Under the pieces are notes generated by a model. The model was not told where the DNA came from. It did no database searches and was given only the letters and a program-made list of their open reading frames with translations. The position numbers and the translations under genes are program-made. Positions 33,308 through 43,760 of a stretch of DNA of 64,000 nt are shown here, piece after piece (the first letter of the stretch is position 1; each line of letters starts with the position of its first letter). Source of the DNA: Ailurus styani (lineage: Eukaryota; Chordata; Mammalia; Carnivora; Ailuridae); the NCBI GenBank assembly GCA_002007465.1, contig LNAC01001236.1, forward strand, positions 124,001 to 188,000, given 5' to 3'.

Positions 33308-33321
33308 ACCATTTTGAGTTT

Positions 33322-33615
33322 AACCTATAAACTCAATGGAAGACTATTATAGCTTCTCAGCTTCATATATAAGGTAACATAGTAGCTATTTTTACTATAA
33401 TCACATTTGATATAGTCCATAAATATCATCTATGATGTAGGTTATTCTAATTCTCATTTATAGGAGGAGAAACCTACTGAAAGAAGCCCAAATCATTTCT
33501 AGGTTTTGAGGACCCTAGAACAGAAAACCATGAAAAATTATAGTACTCCTACTTAATTACATTGAATTAGTTAATGCCTTTAATAAAAAATGTGTACATG
33601 TATATATAATCACAG

Positions 33616-33660
<45 letters not shown>

Positions 33661-34574
33661 ATCTCCAAAGTTTATAAACTTGAGGAAAGACAGTAATGGT
33701 CCTCCTATACTAGGTCCTCCTATAGTAGCGGAAAGTCTAACTAATTTGGCATAAATCATGAAGGTCCATTTTTCCAGAGCCAATTTCTGCTGCTGTCAGG
33801 AAATTGACAACAGATTGTCATTGTGCTATACAGCACCATTCCCCCAGTGCACAAAGAGGTAAATGGTGTGTGCCAGAGCAATTTAACTTTAACTTATCTT
33901 GTTTGGACAGGACAGTAGAGTGTTGGAAAAGAATTTACAATGTCTAAATGCTAAGATTAATTTTTCATTATAGACCACAAGCTGTAGGATTATGGTGGTA
34001 TGGATATATATATTAATATGTATATTTTATAAGGATGCATCAACCCTGCAACCTCCTTGATGGTCAATATCTAGAAAGCCTTAATAATCCAGAGGTGAAA
34101 GCCTTGAGTTTACATTTTCTTTCAAAGTATGTATTTAACAAGTACTAATGAATACCAAAGTAGAAGTTTTGAGGTGGAACCAAAATATATTTTTGAAAGG
34201 CAAGGAAAGTCATAGTTCAGTTAAGATTAGGAGAGGTTAATTATATATATAAGTTTGGTCCATTGCTATTGAGCTTTTGTCCTGGGGAAGGCACCATGCC
34301 CACAATTAAATTATTTGTACCGTCATGATATTATCTTGTTGAAAAAAAAATTCGAGATGACAACTTAGACATTAAAACCCAAAGATGTTGCTAATTAAAG
34401 GTGGCTTTGTGGAATGAGATCCTTTCTCCTGCCCCCAGATGGAGTAGAAGAGATCATTTCCATGTATCATAATTCTACCAGTTTGTTGCCCAATTTTTCC
34501 TGTAAGAAGAGTCTCATGAGGATACAGTCCTTCTCAGCCTAACAAGTAAAATTTCTGTAAGCCTACAAAACAAT
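33322..34574. other. No gene recognised
   Basis: AT-rich unique-looking sequence around a (TG)n run. Sense/antisense reading gave no known repeat. Confidence 0.5.
33619..33657. repeat. (TG)n microsatellite
   Basis: About 19-20 uninterrupted TG units, flanked on both sides by TA-rich sequence (GTATATATAATC before, TATAATC after). Confidence 0.97.
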
Positions 34575-34765
34575 AGTAATGGTACTCATTTATCTAGCAC
34601 TGTCTTCTTGAGTAAGCACATGAATAATTATGTGCATGGTGACCAGGGCTGCAATTATTGTTTCCATTACTCAGAGGAGGAAGCTGGATCTAACAGAAGC
34701 TAAGGGCCATTGAGCAGGTGAGTGGTAGATCTGGAACCATATGGCTGGCAGCTCTTAGTCCTGTG
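34575..34765 (-). mobile_element. MIR, antisense
   Basis: Reads as reversed MIR: 'TATCTAGCACTGTCTTC', 'TTATTGTTTCCATTACTCAGAGGAGGAAGCTGGA', 'AGGTGAGTGGTAGATCTGGAACC' and 'CTCTTAGTCCTGTGCTC'. It matches the order cattttacagatgagg - agtggcagagccaggattcgaacc - ctcttaaccac. Confidence 0.7.
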
Positions 34766-35109
34766 CTCATTTTACAAAACTATCTTTTCTTCAAGAGGGC
34801 AACTTGCTTACAAATCATGTTCAAATAAATTTGCATTATTGTGGTTTCCACACCTTTGTGCATTGGGTGATGCAGAAGAGATTCCTTTGGGGAATGAGAG
34901 GTTGAGCTGCAGGCCTATAAAAACTCCTGGAAACTCCATATGTCCATTAGTCCTGCACATATGCACAATTGTGCCTTATTTGAACCCAAACAAACTTGAA
35001 CGCCTTTCAAGACTCATTACTCATCAAATCTTAGAATGAATAAAAATTTTATATAATGGTATATTATCAAGAAATGAAACTGGTTGTCAAATACTTAAAA
35101 ATATTCAGG
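34766..35109. other. No recognised feature
   Basis: A plus frame of 105 codons (34722-35039) starts inside the MIR and continues here. It shows no domain and no codon bias that I can see. Confidence 0.4.
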
Positions 35110-35290
35110 AGCTATGGATTAGAAGACAACACAGCTTAGTGATCAAAAACACATGCTCCAGAGACATCTTGGATTTAAATCAAGGTCTCCCCACCCCTCG
35201 CCTGTATAAATTAAGCCACAATTCCCTTTGTTGAAAAAGAGGAAAAAAAATCTATGGCTGTCTCATGGCATAGTTACAAGGATTAAGCCA
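35110..35290 (+). mobile_element. MIR
   Basis: 'CAGCTTAGTGATCAAAAACACATGCTCC' matches the MIR start (agcatagtggttaagagcacgggctctgg). 'TTGGATTTAAATCAAGG' and 'ATGGCATAGTTACAAGGATTAAG' follow in MIR order. Central part diverged. Confidence 0.65.
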
Positions 35291-35503
35291 ATTGTTCTCA
35301 ACTAGGGGAGATTCCTCCCACCCAAGGGGCAGGTGACAATGATGGGAGATGTTTTGCACATCACAGCTTGGAAGGAATTACTGGAATCTCATCAAAGGAG
35401 GCCAGGAATACTGCTAAAAACCCTGCAATGCCCTATAGGACATCACACCACAATAAAGAATTATTAGATCCAAAATGTTAATAGTGCCAAGATTGAGAAA
35501 CTC
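35291..35503 (+). mobile_element. MER20 (hAT-Charlie non-autonomous element)
   Basis: Reads in MER20 order: 'GTTCTCAACTAGGGGAGATT', 'GGTGACAATGATGGGAGATG', 'GCCAGGAATACTGCTAAA', 'CCCTGCAATGCCCTATAGGACA', 'CACAATAAAGAATTATTAGATCC' and 'AATAGTGCCAAGATTGAGAAAC'. Almost the full ~219-bp element with both terminal inverted repeats (GTTCTCAAC / GATTGAGAAAC). No transposase. Confidence 0.85.
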
Positions 35504-38059
35504 ACATTCAAACTCACACTCCACAAAGTGCTCAAAATTGTTATCTATTATTTGTATTATTAAACAGCTTTGTACTAAGTATCATGCTATGAATCAAGGA
35601 CCCCAAATTGGCGAAATTATGACTCTGGCCTTGATGGGCTCATTAAGCGAAACTTTTCAGTATAAATAATTACTATGCAATAGCGTACACTCATGGTGGC
35701 ATCATATGCAAAGCACTATATGGGAGAGTATATATTCGTTCTGTTTGTGGGAATTGGGGAAGGCTCCAGAGAGAATAAAGTATTCCCCATGGGTATTTAA
35801 ATACAACAGAAATTTGGCCATTAGAAAATGGGTAGAAAGTTTGTTGGTTGTGAAGGATATGTGTCCAGGTAGGGGAAAGATGTTGTTGGGTCATTAAAAA
35901 CATTACAGAAATAAAAGGTATAGCATTTGGAAAGGCTAAAAAAAAGTGTCGTATTCAAAATATGATCACTACATTAGCATCCACAAGGAATATGATAGAT
36001 TGTGGATATGATTCTGGTGCTGTGAAGAGAGACAGGATCAGTGAACAATTAGGAGACCGTGGAGAGAATCCAGATGTAAGCTTACACCAACATAAGAGTA
36101 GGAATAGCTCCCATAGCACTGGGAGCAGGGGCTAAAGAATTACAATTTCAGAGGTAGAATCAGCGGAACCTCACTACTTTTTGAATGTTGGGAAAGACCA
36201 CAACGGCATTAAACACTGGGCTATGGTACCCCTGTTCTTGACAACCAACTTATTGACACCATTAGACAAATATGAGATAGTGTAACAGTGTATGAAGAAG
36301 CAAAATTGGTATTTTGATAGAAATTGCGCTTGTGTTAATGTCTTTGCACTGAGGTTATTCATAGATGAGCTAATAGGCTGAAAATAAAACATCATTGATT
36401 GATGAAAAGAATTTTGTAAGAGTTGCAAAATAATTTTCTGACCTTTGATAGAAATGAGTAGGTAGTATTCATTTGCCACAGTTTTTATACATGTAGATAA
36501 GAATACAATTCTTTGACTGAAAATTCTTGTTAGAATTTAGGCTTTTATTTTTTTGTATATCAAAGGATGCTTCAGGTTTTTGGCAAAATCCAGTTGACAA
36601 TTTCCTTAAGTAAAAACAAGAATAAATGTCGATATATTCATCCCAGAATTTCAATACTGTCAAGTACCAAAAAGGACTCTGTTGCCAAGACTTGCAAATT
36701 CGACCTTATGTTTGTTGGCACAAAGAATTAACAGAGCCACATATTTGAGCCAGTAATAAAAAAATTCCTTCTTAAGCTTTAAAAAAAAAACTCTATTAAA
36801 GTGCAAAAAAATTTAATTATTTCCAAATGAATACAGAACCAAAATTAGTGTATATTAAGTAAGGCTCTGTTTCAAATTGTAACTACCAATGGAGTTGTGC
36901 ATGCTATTAAAACATAAATCCCCCTATGCTCCTGACCAGGACCTGGGACTGAGTGTAGAGTCTTGAATTTCCTTCATAAATTGATAAACAATTGCTCTTT
37001 GCTGGGCACTCTTCCTTATCACTGCATGTTTTCCAAGATGGTTTAAAAAATTGTCTGATTTCCCTGATGCAGCCTATTTGAAATCTTCCAAGGAAGTGAA
37101 AAGGAAGCAGAAAATAGCAAACAGCAGCAGTGCAAAGGGAGAGTGCAAAGAGCTCAGTACAGGATTTAGAATGCAGGCAAATGGACTTTTAAAAACAGCT
37201 ATCCTTAATAGTGGTGGAACCTGGCCGTAATGAAAAGAAGTGGCAGCAGAGTAATGCATCCTTAACTAGAAACCATCTGTTTAGGTATATTGTGCTTTTA
37301 TCATCAATATATCTGGCTCTTCATCTTTATAAAATGCAGATATCCCACATTTATCCTTAAGCCGCATGAATGTTTAATGATCAGGCAGGTTATACAATAC
37401 ACAGAAATTAATTGCATGCTATTCATTTTCATGTATTTTAGCTATTTAAATCTCTCCTCTCTCACTGCTGCAAAGCTAATGATTTATATATATGCCACTG
37501 AGAATGTAACAAGATAGGTGCCCCAGACACATACATTCAAGCAATTTCTTTAACTTTTCATGCTTTCATGGGAAGAAAACATTCAAAGGTTTATTTTACC
37601 CTAGATGCCTGCAGCTGTGTCAGGCACTATCTGTCCCAGATGCAATTTATTGGATCTCCAGGTCCAAGTTTGGCTAAAGCAATGCTAGGATGCTTTCAGA
37701 CTTTAAGGATCAACTCCGATTCCTTCCTCCCATCTCTGACTCTTTTTGCCTAGGGCAGTACTCTGGCTTTCTAGCTAAACTGTACAGGAGGGCTCTAGGC
37801 AGAGACAGAGTTAAACCATTCTCTTTTGGACTTTGATCAGGATGGAAACAAGATAACTGGGAGATAGCAATTCATTAGACAGTTATTTGGAGATAGAGCG
37901 GGAGTTGTAAGGCAGCCTAGCAATGTTCTTGCTATGTTTTGGGGATAGGGACAAGCCATATTAGAACAATTTCAGGGGACAGGATGTGTAAGAGTAATAG
38001 GAATAGTACTCAATATTAACAGTCCTGTGCTCTTGAAGGGTGCCGAATTTTGTTATAAT
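35504..38059. other. Long stretch without recognised elements
   Basis: About 2.5 kb of AT-rich unique-looking sequence. Short frames at 35706-35903 (both strands), 36174-36479 minus (101 codons), 37290-37517 plus and 37568-37753 plus lack recognisable domains. No repeat with clear ends was found. Confidence 0.5.
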
Positions 38060-38073
38060 AAGAAAAGATGGTT

Positions 38074-38257
38074 GGTTTTTTTTTAAGATTTTATTTTTAT
38101 TTGTGCGAGAGGGAGCAAGAGCTAGGGGGGAGGGACAGAGGGAGAAGCGGACTCCCCACTGAGAAAGGAGTCTGATGCAGGGCTCAATCCCAGGACCCTG
38201 GGATCATGACCTGAGCCAAAGGCTGACACTTACCCGACTGAGCCACCCAGGCGCCCC
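38074..38257 (-). mobile_element. Can-SINE, antisense
   Basis: Head GGGGCGCCTGGGTGGCTCAG at the right and a T-rich tail at the left. A perfect 14-bp duplication, AAGAAAAGATGGTT, is at 38060-38073 and 38258-38271. The body carries the older 'GCAAGAGCTAGGGGGGAGGG' spacer. Confidence 0.96.
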
Positions 38258-38339
38258 AAGAAAAGATGGTTTTATCTCCATGGTGATTTTGTGCTTTGCT
38301 TCTACTATTTTCTTGTCCTTGATCTTTCCATAATTTACA

Positions 38340-39400
38340 CTGAGCAGCCTCTATGTGGCAGGAACTATATTTCTCACTGAAAATATAATGCTAATTTAAT
38401 TAAACAATAGTCCTTTCCATCATGAAGCTTGCAGTCCAGTAAGGGAAGCTAATATTAACCAATAACTTCATAAACAAATATGTTACAAACAACGATGGGG
38501 GGGGGCTATGTGAGCTGAGAAACCATATATCAGAGAGGGGTTCCCTAGACTGCTCCCAAGAAGTGATATTTGATCTGATGACTGAAGGATGAGGAGAAAT
38601 TAACTAGGGCACCAGGTGGGAGCACAGAATTCCGAAGAGATGGATTAACTTCTGCAAATGTCCTGAGACCAAGACAAGAGGAAGCATAAAGAACTGAAAG
38701 TAAGTCACGGTGACAGGGCCCTGGGAAAGGCTGGAGGCAGGCAGTACTAAATTTTAGGTCACGTAAAAGATTTTGATCATTACCTTTGGAACCTATGGGG
38801 AATTACTGAAGCTTTTTAAGGAGGGGAATAAAATAATCAGATTGACATCTTAAATGAAATACAAAGACAGAGCATTTAGGAGGCTATTGCAATAATCCGG
38901 GAAGAGATGATATTAGCATGGATAAGCTGATGATGGTAGAAATACAGAGAAGATGAAGATGGATTTAAGAAATTTAGAGGAGATTATTTGATAATAGTTT
39001 GGCAATGGGAGGTGAGGGATAGTGGATCAAGGGTAATTTCTAAATTTCAGGTTTGTACCTCTGTATAGATCTTGGTAAGCCCTCTCTGATAGCTCTCCTG
39101 TCACAGAGAAAAGAATCATCTTTCTTTTGGTTTGTTTATTTGGGTGGGAACAGAATTCATGGGAGGTGATTCTGAGCTGTACTTTCAATATGTTGATCTT
39201 GAGATACTTTTGAATAATCTAAGTAGATCTGTCTAGGATTTGATTTTCTATTTGGGTTTGGAAAAGATTAGTCTGAGCCCAAGGTTAAAATCTGTGAATT
39301 ACTGTCATAGAGATGGAAATTGAAGCCATTGGCATAGATAGAATTTCCTACAGAATTATACAAAAAAACAAAGGAGCTTAGAACTGAATTTTCAGAGAAT
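38340..39400 (-). mobile_element. Long L2 LINE 3' region, antisense
   Basis: A ~1-kb copy, in the order of a reversed L2: 'CTCTATGTGGCAGGAACTA', 'CATGAAGCTTGCAGTCCAGTAAGG', 'AGGTCACGTAAAAGATTTTGATC', 'AAGGAGGGGAATAAAATAATCAGATTG', 'TTAGGAGGCTATTGCAATAATCC', 'GGTGAGGGATAGTGGATC' and 'GAAGCCATTGGCATAGATAG'. The longest antisense L2 in the window. No coding part of the reverse transcriptase was recognised. Confidence 0.75.
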
Positions 39401-39429
39401 CCAACATTCACATGCCAGATTACAACAAT

Positions 39430-39680
39430 GAAAACAATCAGGACCACTACTTTTTGAGCTCTTATTATGTGCTACTTAAGCCCTTGCACTATGTTAACTT
39501 ATTTAATGTTAACGAAATCTTATGAGGTAAATGTTATTTTTCTCTTTTAGAAATGAGGAAACTAGGGTACAGGAGGAATATATGGCCAGCCAAAGGTCAC
39601 ACACAGAGCCATTTAACAGCAGAAATAGAACTCAAATCCTGGCAGTCTGACTTGAGAACCCATGCTTGTAACTGCTAGAG
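39430..39680 (-). mobile_element. MIR, antisense, nearly full length
   Basis: Order: 'GAGCTCTTATTATGTGCTAC', 'CTTATGAGGTAAATGTTATTTTTCTC', 'AGAAATGAGGAAACTAGGGTACAG', 'CCAAAGGTCACACACAGAGCC', 'AACTCAAATCCTGGCAGTCTGAC' and 'CCCATGCTTGTAACTGCTAG'. This is the complete reversed MIR. Confidence 0.85.
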
Positions 39681-40782
39681 TCCACCAGGCTATTTAGGAA
39701 AATTGACAAAAGAGCTTGAGGTTTGCATTAAGAATTTAAACCTTCACTGTATTTGATCTCAAGATATACACCCTCCAATGCAATAGTTACTATGTGGTGA
39801 CTTTTGAACCCTTGGAATATGGCCAGTTCAAAGTGAGATGTGCTGTAAATGTAGAATATATATCCAATTCTGAAAACTTAATACCAAAAGAAGGTAAAAT
39901 ACCCCATTAATATTTCTTAAATGATTACTTGTTGAAATAACAGTACTTTGGATATATTGGATTAAATATAGTAATGAAATTTAATGTCACCTATGTTTTG
40001 CTGTCCTAATATTTCAAATTAATTTAATTTAATTTTAAACTAAGAAATTTATACTTCCCTCTGAGGCTTACATTCTTTTTCAATTGGAAAGCACTGTTAC
40101 AGATATTTCTCCTATTTGCTGTCTGGATTCTCAGCTCTAGATAGACACTATCAAATAGTTAGCATGCTCTCTTTGACGCACACATTCCATTCAGACCTAA
40201 GCTCCAAGCCTGTCTCCCAAGCTCTCAGGCCCTGCCCTCTGCGGTGTTTCCATGGCAACCCTGCCTTAGGAAGAGAAGATGCTTTTTAAGCTGAGTCCTA
40301 AAGATTTCCTTCCTCTGGCTTTATGTCATTTCATACTAATTTTATGGTTATCTCTTCTGTTCTTCTCTAAGAGTTTATATGATTTTTGACCTCGTGAAAT
40401 TGTAGTTCAGTGGTTCTCAGGCAGATGAAAACCTAAGAATCACTTGGGAAGTTTTCTCAAATTATACAAGGCCATCATCCTGCAAGATTTTATATATTCT
40501 CCCTATCCCCAAGGGATGACTACAGCTCTAATCTCTTCATTGTCTGGTAAATGAAATTGCTATACTCTAAGTATTATAATCTCATTTGTTTTCTGTCTTC
40601 TGTCTATTCAGCTCTTCAGCTCTCCAGTATCATACCTGCTAGTAACCAAAGAACTCCACTTAGGTCCTATGGCATAGACTCTGATTTTGGCACCTCTGGC
40701 TAGGAATCTGATGGGATGGTAATAATTAAGGTACTAAAAAAAATAAAGTAGAGGTAAATATTTTCCAAATGTAGCTTTTATG

Positions 40783-40817
<35 letters not shown>

Positions 40818-40911
40818 ATTCTGAAATTTCCCCTCACGGGTTGTAAAGCCTCAGGGATGTGAATAGCGAGAGTTCTGCATGTAGGTAGTATGTCATATTA
40901 TACTGCAGAGA
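39681..40911. other. No gene recognised
   Basis: AT-rich to mid-range DNA. 40408-40480 ('CAGTGGTTCTCAGGCAGATG' ... 'AGAATCACTTGGGAAG') resembles one end of a MER5-type hAT element. A GTTTCCATGGCAAC motif is at 40246-40259. Confidence 0.45.
40784..40816. repeat. (TTA)n microsatellite
   Basis: Eleven uninterrupted TTA units. Confidence 0.97.
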
Positions 40912-41016
40912 TTTAGAAGTTAGAGCACTTCTTGTCCTTCATCTGCAGATGGGGCAATAATACTCAATTTAGAGATTAAATGAGATGATACAAGGAAAGT
41001 AATTGGAGAATAAATT
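40912..41016 (+). mobile_element. MIR fragment cut by L1
   Basis: 'CTTCATCTGCAGATGGGGCAATAATACTC' followed by 'GAGATTAAATGAGATGATACAAGGAAAG' matches MIR (cctcatctgtaaaatggggataataatagtacc ... gaggattaaatgag). It ends where the L1 target duplication begins. Confidence 0.7.
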
Positions 41017-42296
41017 AAGATCATTATAAATACTTTAGTTTTGTTAATTGTTTCCTTCACTGTGCAGAAGCTTTTTATCTTGATGAAGTCCCAATAGTTC
41101 ATTTTTGCTTTTGTTTCCTTTGTCTTCAGAGATGTGTCTAGTAAGAAGTTGCTTTGACCGATGTCAAAGAGGTGGCTGCCTGTGTTCTCCTCTAGGATTT
41201 TGATGGTTTCCTATCTCTCATTTAGGTCTTTCATCCATTTTGAATTTATTTTTGTGTCTGGTGTAAGTGGTCCAGTTTCATTCTCCTGCCTGTTGCTGTC
41301 CGGTTTTCCCATCATCTGTCAAAATGACTAACAACTCAGGAAACAACAGATATTGGTGAGGACTCAGAGAAAGGAGATCCTTCTTACATTGTTGGTGGGA
41401 ATGAAAAGTGGTGCAGCTACTCTGGAACACAGTATGGAAGTTCCTCAGAAAGTTAAAAATAGAACTACCCTGGGTGCCTGGGTGGCTCAGCGGGTTAAAG
41501 CCTCTGCCTTCAGCTCAGGTCGTGATCTCAGGGTCCTGGGATCGAGGCCCATATCGGGCTCCCTGCTCGACAAGGAGCCTGCTTCCTCCTCTCTCTCTCT
41601 GCCTGCCTCTCAGTCTACTTGTGATCTCTCTCTCTCTCTGTCAAATAAATAAATAAAATCTTAAAAAAAAATAGAACTACCCTACTACACAGAAATTGCA
41701 CTACTAGGTATTTACTCAAAGGACACAAAACTACTGATTTGAAGGAGCACATGCACCCCAATGTTTATAGCAGCATTATCAACAACAGCCAAATTATGGA
41801 AAGAGCCCAAAAGTCCACTGACTGATGAATGGACAAAGAAGGTGTGATATATATATATGCATGGAATATTACTCAGCCATCAAAAAGAATGAAATCTTTC
41901 CCTTGCAATGATATGGATGGAACTAGAGTGTATTATACCAAGGCAGAGAAAGACAAATACTGTATGATTTCACTCATATGTGGAATTTAAGAAACAAAAC
42001 AGATAAACGTAGAGGAAGGGAAAAAAGAGAGAGAGAGAGAGAGAGGGAGGCAAACCCTAAGAGACTTTTAACGATAGAGAACAAACTGAGGGTTGATGAA
42101 AGGAGGCAGGTGGGGGGATGGGCTAAATAGGTGATGGGCATTAAAGAAGGCACTTGTCATGATGAGCACTAGGTGTTATATGTAAGTGATGAATCACTAA
42201 ATTCTATTCCTGAAAATAATATTACACTATATGTTAACTAACTAGAATTTAAATAGAAAGTCGAAAAAAGTAAAATAAAGATCTCTATAAATCTTA
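41017..42296 (+). mobile_element. Carnivore L1 3' end with 5' inversion (twin priming)
   Basis: Two L1 pieces lie head to head. 41036-41311 is antisense ORF2. On the minus strand it encodes the conserved MNYWDFIKIKSFCTVKET segment (complement of 41102 leftward), and its plus strand reads 'CACTGTGCAGAAGCTTTTTA'. From about 41314 the element switches to sense: 'CTGTCAAAATGACTAACAACTC', 'TCAGAGAAAGGAGATCC', 'GTTTATAGCAGCATTATCAAC', then the 3' UTR 'GATGAGCACTAGGTGTTATATG' and 'TGTTAACTAACTAGAATTTAAATA'. The flanks AAGATCATTATAAATACTT (41017-41035) and AAGATCTCTATAAATCTTA (42278-42296) look like an aged target-site duplication. A SINE sits inside the sense part. Frames are broken, so the copy is dead. 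Confidence 0.88.
41472..41667 (+). mobile_element. Can-SINE (mustelid-type) nested in L1
   Basis: Head GGGTGCCTGGGTGGCTCAG, 'TTAAAGCCTCTGCCTTCAGC' and (CT)n with A9 tail. A perfect 16-bp duplication, AAAATAGAACTACCCT, of L1 sequence is at 41456-41471 and 41668-41683. It inserted after the L1. The two plus frames at 41353-41656 are L1/SINE fusion readings. Confidence 0.97.
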
Positions 42297-42924
42297 CTTG
42301 CTTTTCTCAAGCAGACTTATTTTCAAGAGCCTAAGCTTGCTTACTTTCCCCAGTTCTTTCTGCTTATAGTTCATCACATTATTTTCTGAAGCAGAATTGC
42401 AGAGATTTAATTTATTCCTCTAATTATTATTTGGGGAACAGGCTGTAAAAGTACAGTCTCTCAAGGAGACAAAATTAGGACACTGATTACAGTGGTGCTC
42501 AGTTACACCACTTAAGTATACCCACATGAAAATAAAAGGTTGATATTCTACTAACTGCTAATTAGTACACAGCCAATATCTTCAGAATTTGAGTAATTCA
42601 GCTGAAGTACTTTCCAAACTAAGCTTTCAAATAAACTGGAACTTTTTAAACTTATAGATTCCTCATAGGCTAAATCCTTCCCTATTCTAAGAATTTCACT
42701 CACATTTGACAGAAGATTTCCATTTATGCTACTGTGATTCCTTAATTAATTTTTAGATAAAATGATCGCTTACTTTTATTGGAATTTTGCCATGAGTTTG
42801 ACAGCTACATTAGGAGAACCAAATAATGTAGATCAAAGCTAGTAACAGAGACCAAGCCAGTAATCTTAAAAATGTTTTACCATTGCTCAATCATTTTTAA
42901 AGATTACGTTATTCAATTTTCCTT
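42297..42924. other. No recognised feature
   Basis: AT-rich unique-looking sequence. No repeat or exon was identified. Confidence 0.5.
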
Positions 42925-42984
42925 CTTTCATTCAGCAAATATTTATTTAGTACCTATGGTACATCAGGTACTATAAGTTCACAA
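42925..42984 (-). mobile_element. L2/MIR 3' end fragment, antisense
   Basis: 'TTTCATTCAGCAAATATTTATTTAGTACCTATGGTACATCAGGTAC' is the reversed 3' end shared by L2 and MIR families (tcattcaacaaatatttattgagcacctactatgtgccagg). Very short. The palindrome follows directly. Confidence 0.6.
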
Positions 42985-43012
42985 AAGAAAATGAGAATAT
43001 TCTCATTTTCTT
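42985..43012. repeat. 28-bp perfect palindrome
   Basis: The left arm AAGAAAATGAGAAT (42985-42998) is the exact reverse complement of ATTCTCATTTTCTT (42999-43012), with no spacer. All 14 base pairs match and the next pair (A/G) does not. Confidence 0.97.
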
Positions 43013-43340
43013 GAAAGACATAAAAGTAATATTTTTTAAAACTCATGCATTTATCCAAAAATATATAAGTCTTAAAAAGATAAAGCTAAACATTTAGTAA
43101 AATGTGCCTAGGTTGCAATAATTATTTCTATTATTCTTTCAGATAAAGGATGTTTTTATGGCAAATGTGACCCAAAAGAATGCTCATAACTAACTGACCT
43201 TCCAATAAATGAAATAGCAATACATTAAAGTTCATACACCCTGAGTTAAATGTGGTAAATAATTAAGAAAACTCAAGAAAAAACATTAGCTCTTTATTTT
43301 AAAATTAAAAATTTAATTCATTGATAAATAATATTCTTAC
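43013..43340. other. No recognised feature
   Basis: AT-rich DNA between the palindrome and an LTR-like repeat. Confidence 0.45.
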
Positions 43341-43760
43341 TGTGATGATTCCTTTTATATGTCAACTTGGTTGCAACATAGTGTCTTGCTATTTAGTCAA
43401 ATATTATTCTGGACGTTTTTGTTATGGCATTTTTTGGGGGATGAGAATAACATTTAAATCAGTGGACTTTGAGTAAAGCAGTTATCCTCTATAATGTAGG
43501 TGGGCCTTGTCCCACCAGTTGAAGGTCTTAACAGAACACAGATTGACCTCCCCAGAGCAATAAGAAATCCTGGAAGCAGACTGCCTTGGATTTGAACTGT
43601 GTCTCTTCCCTGAGTCTCCAGTCTGCTGGTCTATCCCATCAGATTTTGGATTTGCCACACCTCCACAATCATGTGAGCCAATTCCTTAAGGTAAATCTCT
43701 CTACATATGTATTCACATATCTTGTTGGATCTATTTCTCTGAAGAAACCTGGCTAATATG
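43341..43760 (+). mobile_element. Ancient solo-LTR-like repeat (ERVL/MaLR type)
   Basis: It starts TGTGATGATTCCTTTTATATG, and TCAACTTGG follows. 'GGACTTTGAGTAAAGCAG', 'ATAATGTAGGTGGGCCTTG' and 'CAGTTGAAGGTCTTAACAG' come next. It ends 'TGTGAGCCAATTCCTTAAGG', 'TTGGATCTATTTCTCTGAAGAAACCTGG'. This is a common mammalian repeat built like an LTR (TG start, polyadenylation-like AAATC region near the end). I cannot give the family name with certainty. No internal sequence or partner LTR is present. Confidence 0.6.

Noticed and set aside
41353..41656. Two plus-strand frames as small proteins
   Set aside because: They run from decayed L1 ORF2 straight into a SINE. The sequence is repeat-derived.
43341..43760. 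LTR-like repeat as an intact young element
   Set aside because: No 5-bp duplication is visible (flanks CTTAC and CTCAT), and the text is diverged from the remembered consensus.
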